64,000 bases of DNA from Cyanophora paradoxa (GCA_004431415.1 QPMI01000177.1:55270-119269); one strand, 5' to 3'; positions 46,176 to 56,842 are shown, counted from the first letter of the stretch. Notes: generated by a model not told the origin, from the letters alone. Numbers and translations are program-made.

Positions 46176-46453
46176 CACAGATAGCGCTCGTTCTTTTTCC
46201 TAATCGACCCAACACGGCCCGGCTATGGGCAAGGGTAGCCGGCGATCGCGATAACTTTTCACCCGGCACAGAACGGCTAGTCGCTGCACAGCATGTTGTA
46301 GCCGGCAGGCTAGCGGGTAGATTAGTGCTAGCCCCTAGTAGCCCGGGCTGCCCGGTCCCAGCCAACCTACTAAGTAATAGCCGAAGAGCGATTTCACTTT
46401 AACCGGATTCCAGACCTGTCGATCGGGTCGATCGGTAAAAAAAACGAGCTGTG
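46176..46453. mobile_element. CACTA-like MITE, copy 2
   Basis: A 278-bp element, in opposite orientation to 24733-24973, sharing CGACCCAACACGGCC, GGGCAAGGGTAGCCGGCGAT and AACGAGCTGTG. The ends are CACAG...CTGTG, and it is flanked by the 3-bp direct repeat TAC (46173-46175 and 46454-46456). No coding capacity. Confidence 0.8.
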
Positions 46454-46485
46454 TACATGGCTATAGCTAGCTATATAAGTCCATG

Positions 46486-46760
46486 GATTTAAATTGACCA
46501 ATCACCAAATCGCTCGAGTTTCCGACTGGGGCTTTTTGACTCGACTCGCCGTAGTAAGCAATTTTAACGTACCCATCCTGTATATTTAAGTTGACCAATC
46601 CCCGAATCGCCCGAGTTTCAGACTGAAGCTTTTCGACTCGACTCTCTGTAGTACAATAGTGTCTTTTTCCGCCAGCGAAAGGGTCCCACGCTGTAGTAAT
46701 CGATGGGCATTTTCTGCCAGCGAACGGGTCCCATGGCATTTTCCGCCAGCAAAAAAGTCC
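46486..46760. repeat. Short direct repeats
   Basis: A ~103-bp unit (AAATTGACCAATC...TCGAGTTTCCGACTG...GACTCGACTC) is repeated twice (46490-46552 and 46594-46650), then GCATTTTCCGCCAGCGAA-like units occur three times (46660-46760). Short minus-strand frames across it are repeat by-products. Confidence 0.75.
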
Positions 46761-47723
46761 CATGGGTACACTAAACCATAGTACTACGCAAGCTGGAACT
46801 GCTTGTTTTTTTACTACTCAACAAATGAAATGCACAATTACACCATTGGTCACTGTTTCCAGTGGCATTTTTTTGCTTCTCCAAGCTTAGACCGGCCGTA
46901 GTTTGCAGGTCACAAACGTCAAATTTGGCAGCGAAAGGTAAGTGCCGATTTCCTAGTTTCAAAATCCCAGCCTGGCCTGGTAGTGTGGTGAAAAGGTACT
47001 ATAGTTCATTGTACTACTGTTATATGTGCTCCGATCGGGATCCGGAGTGCCCGGCCGAGCGCCACGGTGCAGCCATGTACATGTACATGTGCACAGCACG
47101 CAGCATCGCAATCGTTTCACACGTGCACGCTAGCGCTTGCGTGAAGATGGAGCTTTGCACGGATAACGCGTTTCTTCTTCTTTTGCACGGCTTTCTTCGT
47201 GACGGCTCTCGATCGCCGCTCGGCTCCCGCATTCCCCCGGCCCCTCCCACAGCTGCACGGCCCGACCATGAGGCCGCGGGCGCCTGACTCGCCGAGTCGC
47301 GCTGAGGTGAGTGCTGAAATATTAATGCTACGAAATTTAAATGCCATTACATTGCATAGAGCGCCTTCCCGGAGGCCCTAGCTATAGCTAACTAGGCATA
47401 GCTACAGCTGCAGCTCACTTCGCCGTCCTTGGGTAGTCACTCCTTTCCCCGCGTAGGATCGCGTATATCTTTCTTGTAACTTGTAATGCAGCTCTAGAAC
47501 TAGCTGGGGTAGCCTCTCCAGCTATTTCCACATCCGAGCTCCGCCCAGTCCGATGTCCGAAAGGCTTAGTCCCGTAGGTTCATCTCTCGACTTGACACAG
47601 ATGGACACCTCAGTTGTATTTCTAGCCATTTGTCTCGGTGTGTGCGAATTCATTTATCTGCCACTGCGGCCATTATATTGCAAGCTCCGCAAACAACGAG
47701 GCTAGCTATATATATCACTCGCA
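46761..47723. other. Intergenic region with dispersed repeat copy 2
   Basis: No recognised gene. 47532-47660 is a direct-orientation copy of 27585-27708 (TCCGATGTCCGAAAGGCTTA, TTGACACAGATGGACACCTC), here without the flanking GGAAATTGCAAATGTACG words. Confidence 0.55.
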
Positions 47724-49001
47724 TCAAATGCTTGCGCCGGCACACTCAGCAATTGCCATTCCGGTGGAGGCGCAGCACGCGCCGTCGCGGCCTGTTCGTT
47801 CCTGAAGGAGCGTGTCTTTGATGACGTCCTGCAGCAGGTGGCGGATCATGCCGATGACGACCACGACAGCGTCGATCACGGTCGAGGCGACCGTCAGCTT
47901 GTTCACGCTCAGCTCGTCGGCGTCTTCGTAGGTCTTGGTGTTGCTGTTGTATTTTAGCTCTCCGCGCAGCTGGTAGCCTATTCCGACAAGCTTGATGACG
48001 AGGCAGACCACGGTAAAGATGTATGTGTTGAACATTTCCCTGTCGATCGCGACAGCAAGCTAAGGCTCGATACAAAGTTCTCGAAGTTGGCAGTTTCTGT
48101 AAAATTGCAAGGACGCACGAGTAGTGCATGTTCCTCTGCTCTTCCTCACTCACTTTGTCGGCGTCTTGTTTTTTGAAGACGTGAAAAGCCGTGTACACTT
48201 TGTAAAAGGGGCTCAAGATGCACAGCTTGTGCGGGAACAAGCAGAAGACCTTGCAGGAGGAATCCGAATCCCTGTCGCAATTGCAGCACCTGCACATTCT
48301 GATTCAGCAGATGTCGCAAGCGATATATCTTGATTGCAAATTCTGACCCACCTGCCCTTATTCGATAAGACATGGAGGATGGCCCAAATAGCTACGTAGC
48401 ATGCGGGGAAAATTGGAATTGCAAGGATCAAGAATCCGACACTGCCGAGCGCCTTCTGATAGTCGGTGATCGTGGTGGCAACTCCTCCGAGGCTCTGGAA
48501 GTCCACGGCCATGGAGACGACGGCCGCGCACTGCAGCAGCCAGAGCTTATCATGTTCGACTTGACGGCTTTTGATCTCGAACGCTGATCGATCGACGGAC
48601 GATGGCTAGTCAGGACGGCTTGCAAGTGATTATGATTATGATCATCGTGATCATGAGTCACTGAATAATTGTGAAACACGCATGCGCACGCGTTCTGAAG
48701 GCAGTGCAGCATCTGCAGAATTCATAGTCATCGATATCGTAGCGCTGCATTCGAGATTTCGACATGTAATCGTCAGGGCTGCCCCTCTTCTCAACATCTA
48801 GATCTTCGCCGATGACTTCGAATTCGGCCTGCGCATATGCATGAAACCGCATGAATGACTCGCGGGCGAGCCGGGCCGGGAATGCACTGCGGTATATATA
48901 TATATTGCATACGTTCATATGCATATGCATGTACGCGTGCGAGTGCGAATGCACACCTCGCGATCGTAGTGGCCCCCCGGGCCGGGATCCTCGTCCCACA
49001 T
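47724..49001 (-). CDS. Predicted four-pass membrane protein of unknown family
   Basis: Exons: MWDEDPGPGGHYDRE (48957-49001, starting at the ATG), then SFMRFHAYAQAEFEVIGEDL and KSRMQRYDIDDYEF, then FEIKSRQVEHDKLWLLQCAA with MAVDFQSLGGVATTITDYQK, then FLFPHKLCILSPFYKVYTAF-like sequence, KLPTS, and finally a last exon from 48035 down. Hydrophobic segments: LWLLQCAAVVSMAV, VGFLILAIPIFPACYVAIWA, YIFTVVCLVIKLVGIGYQ and VIDAVVVVIGMIRHLL, so about four membrane spans with an acidic cytosolic N-terminus. I do not recognise the family. The last codons after TLLQE (ACCASTGMAIAECAG) may be partly mis-framed. An exon upstream of 49001 cannot be excluded. Confidence 0.5.
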
Positions 49002-49529
49002 GTTCGCCTGCATCCCACGCAGAGGCATATTAGTACATTGGATGAACGTATACATTTATATTTGCCTGCGGGTGTAAGAATCCATGTGCCGCAGCCGGGC
49101 GCATGGTTCAAAATAAAACGGTTATAGATATATATATATATATACCTGTACATGTACCGGTGCAGGAGCCTGCTCGCATGCATACGTATGCGTCAGCGTA
49201 TGCTCATTCGTATGAGGCCGCGGGCCGATACTAGCTATAGTATACCATAGCTATAGTACTTGTAGTCACTGAGTAGTTCCAATACAGATCCCAACCCTGC
49301 AAAAAAACCGGAAAAATAAAATGAGGGCCCCGCACCAACGCATCGCAAGCAATTGGGAGGGCTCGTAGACATCAAAAACAATTTTGGTGCGGAACCCGGA
49401 TCGATTCTAAAAATAACCCTAGGGGGCCCGGGGCCCGTCCCCTCCCCCCGGACGCGCCCTCGCATCGCCCATGGAACCGGCGGTACCCACTGCCGTGCAA
49501 AGGCCTCTGAGCGGTGTAATGGCTTGTGA
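49002..49529. other. Intergenic region
   Basis: Between two minus-strand genes. It contains a TA-rich stretch (49123-49145) and GTACATGTAC/CATACGTATGCG palindromes. No gene seen. Confidence 0.4.
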
Positions 49530-49988
49530 TCAATCGCTCTGATTCTTACAGGGGACCGTCTCCTCTATCTTGCGCTTCCGAACCCGCTGCGGGGCGGCGC
49601 CGGTCGCGAATCGAACATGATCCTCCCAGAGTTCCCCGAGAGCCTTCTCGTGCGTAATCGCGCCCTCAAAGAGCTTTGCGCACGCGTGTGCGAGCTTTGG
49701 AGCGCGAAGAAACTCTGCGGCGACACCGAGGCGGGCGATGAGGGCCATTGCGGGGGCCGCTCGCGAATCGGGCCCGCCGTGCGGAACTTGGAGCGAGGCG
49801 AAAGGTCGGGAGGCCGAGCGGTCGTTGAGGGCGATGCCCGCCGCGAGGATGACTGTCGATGTGATGGGCATGGGGATGGCGTCTGTGTGAGCATCTGAGC
49901 ACTCGGAAACGTCGGCAAGGAGCTCGCTGTCAGCGACCAGGGCCCCCGGGCACACGACCGTCTCGCCGTCTGAGCACAGAAGCCTCAT
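49530..49988 (-). CDS. SKP1-like protein
   Basis: Single-exon frame, about 152 residues, near the usual SKP1 length (~160). The N-terminus has the SKP1 start, MRLLCSDGETVVC. The middle reads IPMPITSTVILAAGIALND, corresponding to the VPLPNV..ILKKVIEWC segment of the BTB/POZ-like fold. The C-terminal half, LIARLGVAAEFLRAPKLAHA and ITHEKALGELWEDH, matches the part that contacts F-box proteins. SKP1 links F-box proteins to cullin-1 in SCF ubiquitin ligases. Two F-box genes lie in this window (4.0 kb and 61.7 kb). The ATG at 49988 is chosen because the SKP1 homology starts there. The terminal WNIKNDF-type motif of canonical SKP1 is absent, so this is a divergent paralogue. Confidence 0.75.
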   Translation of the reverse strand: MRLLCSDGETVVCPGALVADSELLADVSECSDAHTDAIPMPITSTVILAAGIALNDRSASRPFASLQVPHGGPDSRAAPAMALIARLGVAAEFLRAPKLAHACAKLFEGAITHEKALGELWEDHVRFATGAAPQRVRKRKIEETVPCKNQSD

Positions 49989-50512
49989 CGATATCAATGT
50001 TGATGTTCGCTCTATAGATCTCGTCAGACCACTAGCTATAGCTATAGCCTCGAGCTCTAGATCTCCCTGACGATACAGATGGCAGCACGGTGGGGCTCTA
50101 TTTCTGTATTTGACTCGAGATAGACATTTAGAGCTGCGATCGCTTAATTATAAGCTTCACAAAGCTTTTTTGAAGGGAAACCTGAAAACCAAGGTGGGAA
50201 TTTGAAATCAAAACAGGTACGAGATCTCGAGCACTGTGACACTGTTTCATCGTGGCGTGCAGGGATGAACCGACTGCGACCGTCCCCCCCAAAAAAGAAG
50301 GGAGGGGGGGGAGGGCGAGAGGGCGGTGCCTGTACCCTTACTGCAGAGAGCACCGAAAACTGTACCCCTATCTACTTCGAGCTCGCAATCGCGCAGGGCA
50401 GATACATAAATCCAAGCGCCCCATTGCTCCTTGGGGTAAGAGTTGGCGGGGCCCACACCGCTGCCCCGCGGCCCGTCCCACGCGGCCGCCCGCGATCGGT
50501 TGCGCCGCCGCA
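49989..50512. promoter_or_regulatory. Divergent intergenic region upstream of SKP1-like and protease genes
   Basis: About 520 bp with CTATAGCTATAG and AGATCT words and a GGGAGGGGGG run. It presumably holds promoters for both diverging genes and is the likely left edge of the recombinase cluster. No inverted or direct terminal repeat was spotted. Confidence 0.35.
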
Positions 50513-52211
50513 ATGTCCTTTCCGACGGTGCACGACGCCTACGAGCTCGTCGAGTACGCGGGGCCCTGGGGGCCGGAGCGCCTCGTCGTCCTCCCGACGA
50601 CGGCGGGCCCCGCCGCGTGCTCGGCCCAGCTGGCGCGCGTCCTCGGCGAGCCGCGCCCCGACCCCGACGGGCCCGAGGCCGAGGCCGAGGACCTCCTCAC
50701 CGCGCGCTACGGAGTGCCGACGCGGCCGCTGCCCGACGAGAACGCCATCCTGCTGCTCGAGGCCCTGGGCGCCGTCCGCCGGCGCGAGTGCACGCCCGAG
50801 TCGCCGCCGCGGATGGTGGCGATGCGCTACGTGCTGGACGTGGTCGCCGAGGCCTGGGAGGTCACGGACGAGCAGCGCAAGCGCGCCGCCGCCGCCTCGT
50901 TCTACGCCGCCAACGAGCGCCGCCGGCCCCGCACCCTCGCGCGCCTCGACCTGCACGTCATACGCGTCGGCGGCAAGCGCATGTACGCGCTGCGCGCCAA
51001 GCGGATCGAGGTGCCGGACCTGCAGCTCTGGGTGCCGATGGCCTCGCTCGCCGACGCCCTCTACGGCTCCTCCCGCGACACAAACTGCGTGCGGCGAGAG
51101 ATCGAGAAGCGCCTCCCGGACCTCGCGCGGGACGGGCCGCACCGCTGGAACGTGACGACGCTGAGCATCGGCCGCGAGCGCTTCGGCCTCGTCACGCAGA
51201 CGCTGACGCGGTACGCCGGCCTTGGCTCCGAGGTCGAGGGCGAGGCCTCGCGCGGCTTTGCCCGCACCTGGGGCTTCATCAGCGCGCTCGGCGTGGAAAT
51301 GTTCCTAAAGGACCTACCGGGGCGCGACGCGAGCCTCCTCGCCGACTTCAAGCGCCAGCGGCTCGTCCTCGAGGGCGCCGACCCCGTCGCCGCCGCCGCC
51401 GCCGTTCCCGCGCCCGTCCCGCCTGCGCGCCGCGTCCCGATCTTTGGCGCGCGCGAGTGGCTCACGGACACGCACATCGCCAACGTGCTCACCCTCATCC
51501 TGCGCAAGGCCAACAACGGCCGCGTGCGGGCCCTCTACCCGATGAGCGTCGACATCCTCGCCTCGGTCCTCCGCCGGTACGCGGCTGCGAGCGAGGAGCG
51601 CCGTAAGCGGCGCGCGCTGTCGCTCGTGGCGAGGGGCGGCACCGTCATCTGCCCCGTCTCGACGAGCCTCGTGCGCCGCGGGGCCGAGAAGCGCTCGGCG
51701 AGCGGCGGCCACTGGACCCTCCTCGTGCTCGGCGGGGCGAAGACGCGGTACTGGGACTCGCTCGGCGAGCCCTGCGACCCGTCGCTCGTCTACGCGGCCA
51801 AGGCGGCGTTTCCCGCGCACCAGTACGTGGACGAGACGTGCGGCGGGCGGCTCCAGGTGGACGGGTACCAGTGCGGGCCGTGTGCGCGCCTCTCCCTCGG
51901 CGCCCATCCCCGCAGCGCCCCTTGACGGGCCCTGGGCAGGGATCCTCTGGTTCGCCGAGGGCGCGACGCTGGAGGCGGCGACGGCTTCTCGTGGTCGGAC
52001 GAGCTGGCGCACGGCGAGCTGATGTTCTACCGCCCGGGGGGCCCCATGTCAGACGCCGTCGCCAAGGACAACGCCAAGTTTATCGCGGAGAAGCGCCAGG
52101 CGTACCGGTCGATGCTGGAGAGCATGATCCTCGACCCGTCGATCACGCTCTTTGACGCCGACGCCCTGCCGGACCCCGAGCGCGTGGTCCTCCCCGCCGA
52201 GGAGCGGCCCC

Positions 52212-52242
<31 letters not shown>

Positions 52243-52500
52243 GGCGTCCCGCCAGGCTCCGCCGGGCGCCGCCGTGGTGATTCGAGCCGTCGACCTTGGG
52301 GAGAGCTCGACGAGCTCCGGGAGCGAGGGGAGCGATCCCGGCGCCGGCCCGTCGTCCTCCCCTCTAGCTCGCCGCCGCCGCCGCCGCTGCCGGCGCCGGG
52401 CGACGCGGGCTCCGACGCCGAGGCCGCCGAGGAGCCGTCGGCCGAGCGCGCCGCCCCGTACGGCCTGCGCGAGGAGGATCAGTCGCGGGAGCTCAAGGCG
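50513..52500 (+). CDS. Ulp1/C48-family cysteine protease-like protein
   Basis: The first exon (ATG 50513 to ~51876) is open for over 450 codons. A SUMO-protease-like fold lies at its end: WLTDTHIANVLTLIL, GGHWTLLVLGG with His400, RYWDSLG with Asp415, then QVDGYQCGPC with Cys454 and preceding Gln. The His-Asp-Gln-Cys order and spacing fit C48 peptidases (SUMO/Nedd8 proteases; also passengers of transposons). The N-terminal ~300 residues are unrecognised (YVLDVVAEAWEVTDEQRKRA, LQLWVPMASLADALYG). After an intron beginning GTGTGCG (~51877-51939) the frame continues FSWSDELAHGELMFYRPGGP and then LREEDQSRELKAQLAAYEEW. There is either an unusual splice or a one-base shift near 51975. It may be fused to the downstream recombinase as one polyprotein, since coding sequence is continuous on both sides of ~52.5 kb. 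Confidence 0.7.
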
Positions 52501-52519
52501 CAGCTCGCCGCGTACGAAG

Positions 52520-54480
52520 AGTGGCGCACCCGCGCCCTCAACCCGACCGCCCCGGCGCCGCCGTCGAGCGCTCCTCGACGCTGGCCAACGAGCGGACGAC
52601 GTTGCTGCGCTTCCTGGGTACTGCGCCCTCCGCGAGAAGATCGACGGCGCCCCGACGCTCGACCTCTTCTCCGGCGCCCGCGTCGATTTCATCGACCTGT
52701 GGATGCGGTTCTCACGTTTCTCCGCGGGAGCGCAAGGTGCAGGCCGCCACCTTGGCGGGGTACACGCAGGCGGCGCTCCAGGCCCACGCCTTTGTCCACG
52801 CGCGCACGTCGGGCGCGGCGTCGGGCTCCGAGGGGCCCCATGCCCGCGGCCTCCGCAACCTGCTCGCCCAGCTGAGAAAGGAGAAGCGCGAGGGGGTCAA
52901 GTGGCGCGAGCGCGGACCGAACTGGGTGCCGTTTGAGACGCTCCTCTCGGCGCGGCTGGACGCGCTGGAGGCGGCGGAGCGGGCGCCGCTCGAGTACGAC
53001 AAGGCCCTCGCCCTCCGCGAGGGGCTCCTCCTCTCCCTCCTCGTCTCGACGCCCTCGCGCGTCGGCATCGTCCGCCGCCTCAGGTGCCGTACCCCCCCTC
53101 CGCCACCCCTCCCGCCCCGCCCCATGGCCACCGCGCGCCCTGCGCAGGATCGGTCACACGCTCCGACGGGACCAGGGCGCGTGGGCGATCGCGCTCACAA
53201 AGATGAGAATCGATGTCGGGGCGCCGAGCCGGTCCTCTCGTCCAAGACGGCCAAGACTGCCGGCGCGATGACCTTTCCGATCCCGGGTTTGTCCAGGAGC
53301 CGCTCACCTTGTACGTCGAGCGCTACCGCCGCCTCCTCTTCCCGCCGACGACGGGCGCCGCCGACGAGGGCTGGCTCTTCACCGGCCCGACGGAACGCTC
53401 CTCTCCGACGCCGGCTGGAGCAACTTTGTGAAAAAGGCGCGCGAGGGGCGGGCGGGCTGAAGGGGACAGGCTCACGCACCGCAGGTGACGGAAAAGTACA
53501 CGGGCGTGCCGGTGACGGCGCAGGCCATCCGCGCCATCATCACGACGCACGTGCGGGACGAGGCCGCCGCGAATCGCATCTCCGGCGACACGGCCGCCGC
53601 CGTCGTCGAGGGGACGGGTGCGCCGTACCCCGCTCCCGCGCCCGCGCCCGCTCCCGCGCCCCGCCGCTGCGCCGCCGTCACCGCGCCTCCCCGCGCAGCC
53701 AAGCTGCTGGGGCACAGCGTCATCACTGCGACGCAGAATTACGACTACTCGGCCCGCGCGCGCGCGGCGGCCTCGGCGGTGGCGTACCTCGAGCAGCTGG
53801 CGCTGAAGCACGGGGAGGAGAGGCGCCGCGCGCGGGAGAGCCCCGACGGGCCCGAGCCGCCGCTCCTGGAGGGGCCGACGGCCGACCCCGTACCCCGCCC
53901 GGCGGCGCCCCGCGCGGCGCGCCGAGGGGTGGCGGAACAAGGGGCGGGAGACGGGCGGCGGGCGCCGCGGCGACAAGGCGGCGAGGGAGGAGAACGAGGG
54001 GCGCGAGGAGGAGGAAGGGGAAGAGGACGGGGCGAGGCGGCGCCGGCGCCGGCGACGCAGACGCAGACACCGTCGACGAGCCCGGAGCCGGCGGGCAAGT
54101 GCGGGAGCTCCAGCTCGTTCGACTTGGGCGAAGAGGAAGAGGAGGAGGAGGAGGAAGAGGAAGAGCACGAGGAGGACGGGGGCGGCTCGGCCGGCGCGGA
54201 AGAGGCCAAGCGGCGCCGCACCGGCAGCGCGGGGGCCCTCGGCGGCCCTGGGACGCCGACTATGCCGTCGAGCGGGCGCTGGCGATCGCCGAGCAGCGCT
54301 ACTGCGAGCCCTGCGACCGGGTGAGACCGCGCCCGCCCGCGCCCCGCGCCCTCCCGCCTTTACCGCCCCGACGCACCGCGAGGCGTTCAAGAACGCGGCC
54401 GGGGCCAAGCACCACGCGAGCTACTGCTCCCGCGGGCTCATCCGCGGCGGCCGCCGGCGTGGCCTCAGCCGCCGGCGGGG
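52520..54480 (+). CDS. Tyrosine recombinase with acidic linker and C-terminal zinc-finger-like motif
   Basis: N-terminal SAM-like core-binding region: PTLDLFSGARVDFIDLWMRF, KVQAATLAGYTQAALQAHAF. Catalytic domain: TPSRVGIVRRLR (first Arg), an intron with GTACCCC-like start, then IGHTLRRDQGAWAIALTK, SKTAKTAGAMTFPIPG (beta-hairpin Lys), FVQEPLTLYVERYRRLLFPP, VTAQAIRAIITTHV (second Arg, with Gln at the His of HxxR) and, after another intron, AKLLGHSVITATQNYDYSAR (His and the nucleophile Tyr). Downstream is SFDLGEEEEE with a run of about 13 Glu, a basic patch (AKRRRTG), then RYCEPCDR|AFKNAAGAKHHASYC, a zinc-finger-like C-x2-C...H-H-x3-C. Such enzymes cut and rejoin DNA via a Tyr-DNA link. Several frame changes remain that I could not place in GT..AG introns. 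Confidence 0.65.
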
Positions 54481-54529
54481 CCTGGGCCGGGCCGCGGTGG
54501 CGCCGTTCCCGCCCCGTCGCCGTGCCCGC

Positions 54530-55310
54530 GGCGGGGCCGCCGCCGCCCCTCTACCACCTGCGCTGGCGGTCGGCCTCGCCGTACGCGGCGGGGCAGGTGG
54601 TGGCGGCGCTGGCGACGCACGCGGCGAGCCCGCTGCCCAACGTGGTGTACGCGCGCCTCGTCCAGACGATCGACCTGCCGAGCGGCGAGTTCGAGTCCCG
54701 CTTCGTCCTGCTGAAGCGGTTCGGCGGGGCGTGGACGGCGAGCCAGGAGGGCGGACCTCGCGAGTGGACGGGCGTGAGCGCCCTCTTCCCCGTCGAGTTC
54801 GAGGGCCGCAACGGCACCGTCGAGATCCGAACCGGCGCCGAGCGGGTGCTGGAGCTCCTGGGCTTTGCGCGGCCGGCGCCCTCGCCGCCGCCGGCCTCTT
54901 CCTCCTCGTCGTCGCGCGGCGGGGGCGGGGGCGGCGGGGCGCCCCGCCCGCGAGGCGGCGCGGGAGGCCGCCCAAGGCGCGGCCCCTGGCTGAGGGGCGG
55001 CGCCCCCCGGCCCTCTGCGCTCCGATCCTGCAAATGGGAGCGGGTCGGCGACGGCTCGTGGCAGGGGAGCGGCGAGGGATGGACGGGCGCGCACGACCCG
55101 ACACGCCGCGACCCCGCACCCCTGCCCCCTCCGGCCCTGCTCTGCGCACCGGCGCCGCCCACGGCGCGCCCGCCCGCCGGCATCCTCCGCCCCGTCGCCC
55201 GCGTCGAGCCCCGAGCGGGGGGCCGCCGAAGCGGTTCAAGCCCAGCCCCGCCCCGCCGCCGCCTCCCCGCCGCCGCCGCAGGCTCCTGTACCGGCAGGGC
55301 ATCTGCTGAA
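54530..55310 (+). CDS. Unrecognised domain between recombinase and GIY-YIG domain
   Basis: A coding-looking block: YHLRWRSASPYAAGQVVAAL, NVVYARLVQTIDLPSGEFES, RFVLLKRFGGAWTASQEG, REWTGVSALFPVEFEGRNGT, VEIRTGAERVLELLGFAR. It has alternating strands and helices but no family that I know. It is followed by Gly/Arg/Pro-rich low-complexity sequence. It may be a further domain of the recombinase protein or a separate small gene. The start, end and exon limits are not determined. Confidence 0.35.
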
Positions 55311-55465
55311 CGCATAAAGCGATGCGTGCCGGGCCCGCCCCGGGAGTGTAGGGGCAGGGCGCACCTGCCAGCACCGCGAACCAGCAGAGCGAGCGTCTTT
55401 CTTCGGGAGCATGGAGGCGGAGCCGACGTCGCTGGCCGCGGCCGCACCGGCGCCTGCGCACGCCG

Positions 55466-56023
55466 TTGGCGGGGACGAGGGGCGGCAGGAGCGGCGGGAC
55501 GGGGCGGCGAGACGAACGAGGATTCGAATTCCGACGCGACAAGGGGAGCGCCGACGGGGAGCGGGGCGACGGCGGCGTCGGCGTCGGCGCAAAGGCCGCA
55601 GCGGGAGGAGGCGGCGGCGGCGGCGGTGGCGGCGGCGGCAAGGCCCGCCCGTTCCACCACCAGTTTGAGAAGCAGCACGTCGTGTACCTGCTGCACAACG
55701 GCCGGATGTTCTACTGCGGCGAGACGGCGAGCCTCGCGCGGCGGTTCAAGGAGCACTCGCGCGGCACCATCCGCGGCTCGTTCACCAAGAGCCGCGGGCC
55801 CTGGCGGCTCCTCGCCGTCGCTGCGCCGTTTCCCAACCGCAGCCTGGCCCAGGGTTACGAGCAGGCGCTCAAGGGGCGCACCGGATCCGCATCGAAGCGC
55901 GTCGAAGCCATGAAGAAGCTCGCCGCCGAGTGGAGCGCCGGCGGCGGCACGCAGATCGCCGTCCACGTCAACCCCGAGGGCGCCGATGCGGGAGGCGAGA
56001 GCCCGTCCTCGGACGCGGCTTAG
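55466..56023 (+). CDS. GIY-YIG nuclease domain protein
   Basis: A Gly-rich low-complexity stretch leads into a GIY-YIG-type domain: HVVYLLHNGRMFYCGETASL (VYLL and YCG standing for GIY and YIG), ARRFKEHSRGT with the conserved Arg and His, WRLLAVAAPFPNRSLAQG, then YEQALKG with the metal-binding Glu. It ends SSDAA and a TAG stop. The layout is like SLX1-type and Penelope-type GIY-YIG domains, which cut DNA. No PHD or RING finger follows, so it is not a full SLX1. The true start is unclear: no ATG lies in frame just upstream, and an ATG at 55411 is in another frame, so an intron or fusion to the upstream coding region is likely. Confidence 0.7.
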   Translation: MAGTRGGRSGGTGRRDERGFEFRRDKGSADGERGDGGVGVGAKAAAGGGGGGGGGGGGKARPFHHQFEKQHVVYLLHNGRMFYCGETASLARRFKEHSRGTIRGSFTKSRGPWRLLAVAAPFPNRSLAQGYEQALKGRTGSASKRVEAMKKLAAEWSAGGGTQIAVHVNPEGADAGGESPSSDAA

Positions 56024-56842
56024 TCGGCTCTCTACGATCGACAGAGGCGCTACACGAGCCGGGAGAGCCCGCGGAGAGCTCGTCGAGCCGCGGGCCGGGA
56101 AGCTCGTCGCCACGCGCGCGGGGTGCGAGCTCGCGGATGCGCGGCGACTGCGGCTGCGGCCTCTAGCGCCAGCGCCGGCAGAAAACTAGGGCTAGGCGAG
56201 CGCGACGTGTAAGCTTTCCCGAAAAGAGGAGACGGGCGCATTCGAACCCGTGATTTTCCCCGTGCCGCGCGATGATCGTTCGTTCGGACGAGTACCTTCG
56301 CGGGCCCCGCGGGCGGCTTGCCCAGCTAAATGAACTTGATAGAGGTCTTATATGCCGGCAAAGATGAGTCTAGGCGCGCCCGCCGCCGCCGCAAAAGTTG
56401 GACTTTGGACTCGGCGACTCGGATTCGCCCAAGTCCGAGGTAGGGGGCGGCTCGGTACCAGTACCCGATCGCTTCGAGCGGCGCGGGCGGCGAGATTCTT
56501 CTCGGGGCTTTTGCTAGTTGCGCGACTGCGAGATTCCGGCTCCCGGCCACGGGCCGGCGGCCCGCATGCTGCGTGCGCGGCGCAGGTTGACCGCGGCGTC
56601 ACGGCGGCGGCCTGGAGCGGCAGCGACGCCATAGATAGGTCTCGGTGCTGTGTATAGGACTCTAGAGTCGCGTTAAGCCGCGCGCAGGCGCCTTGGGCCG
56701 CCGCGAGCCGCCGAGCCACCCGACCGCAACTCGATCCGGCGGTGCACCGCCCGCCCCATTCCCGCACGCGCAAATGGCATTTAGTTTCGCATAGTATTCG
56801 CAAAACAGCAACATGCGACACGCGATGACGCTCTGCTCTCCT
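56024..56842. other. Intergenic region
   Basis: Lies between the convergent GIY-YIG and TFIIB-like genes. It has a tRNA-like TTCGAA arm near 56235-56260 that does not fold as a normal T-arm. No gene recognised. Confidence 0.4.

Larger units (their letters stand above)
50513..56023 (+). mobile_element. Candidate mobile element: Ulp1-type protease, tyrosine recombinase, GIY-YIG nuclease
   Basis: Three domains typical of mobile DNA lie head-to-tail on one strand within 5.5 kb: a C48-like cysteine protease, a tyrosine recombinase and a GIY-YIG nuclease domain. Tyrosine-recombinase elements (Crypton, DIRS, Ngaro) need no terminal inverted repeats, and I found none. Ulp1 domains are common passengers of plant and protist transposons, and GIY-YIG domains occur in Penelope elements and homing endonucleases, but this trio is not a layout I can match to a named family. 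No reverse transcriptase, helicase, polymerase B or capsid gene is visible in it. The limits given are those of the coding part, and the calling as one element is an inference. Confidence 0.5.

Noticed and set aside
56225-56300. Possible tRNA on the minus strand (ACGGGTTCGAATGCGCCCGT)
   Set aside because: The arms pair only with a 10-base loop rather than seven, and the rest does not fold as a tRNA.
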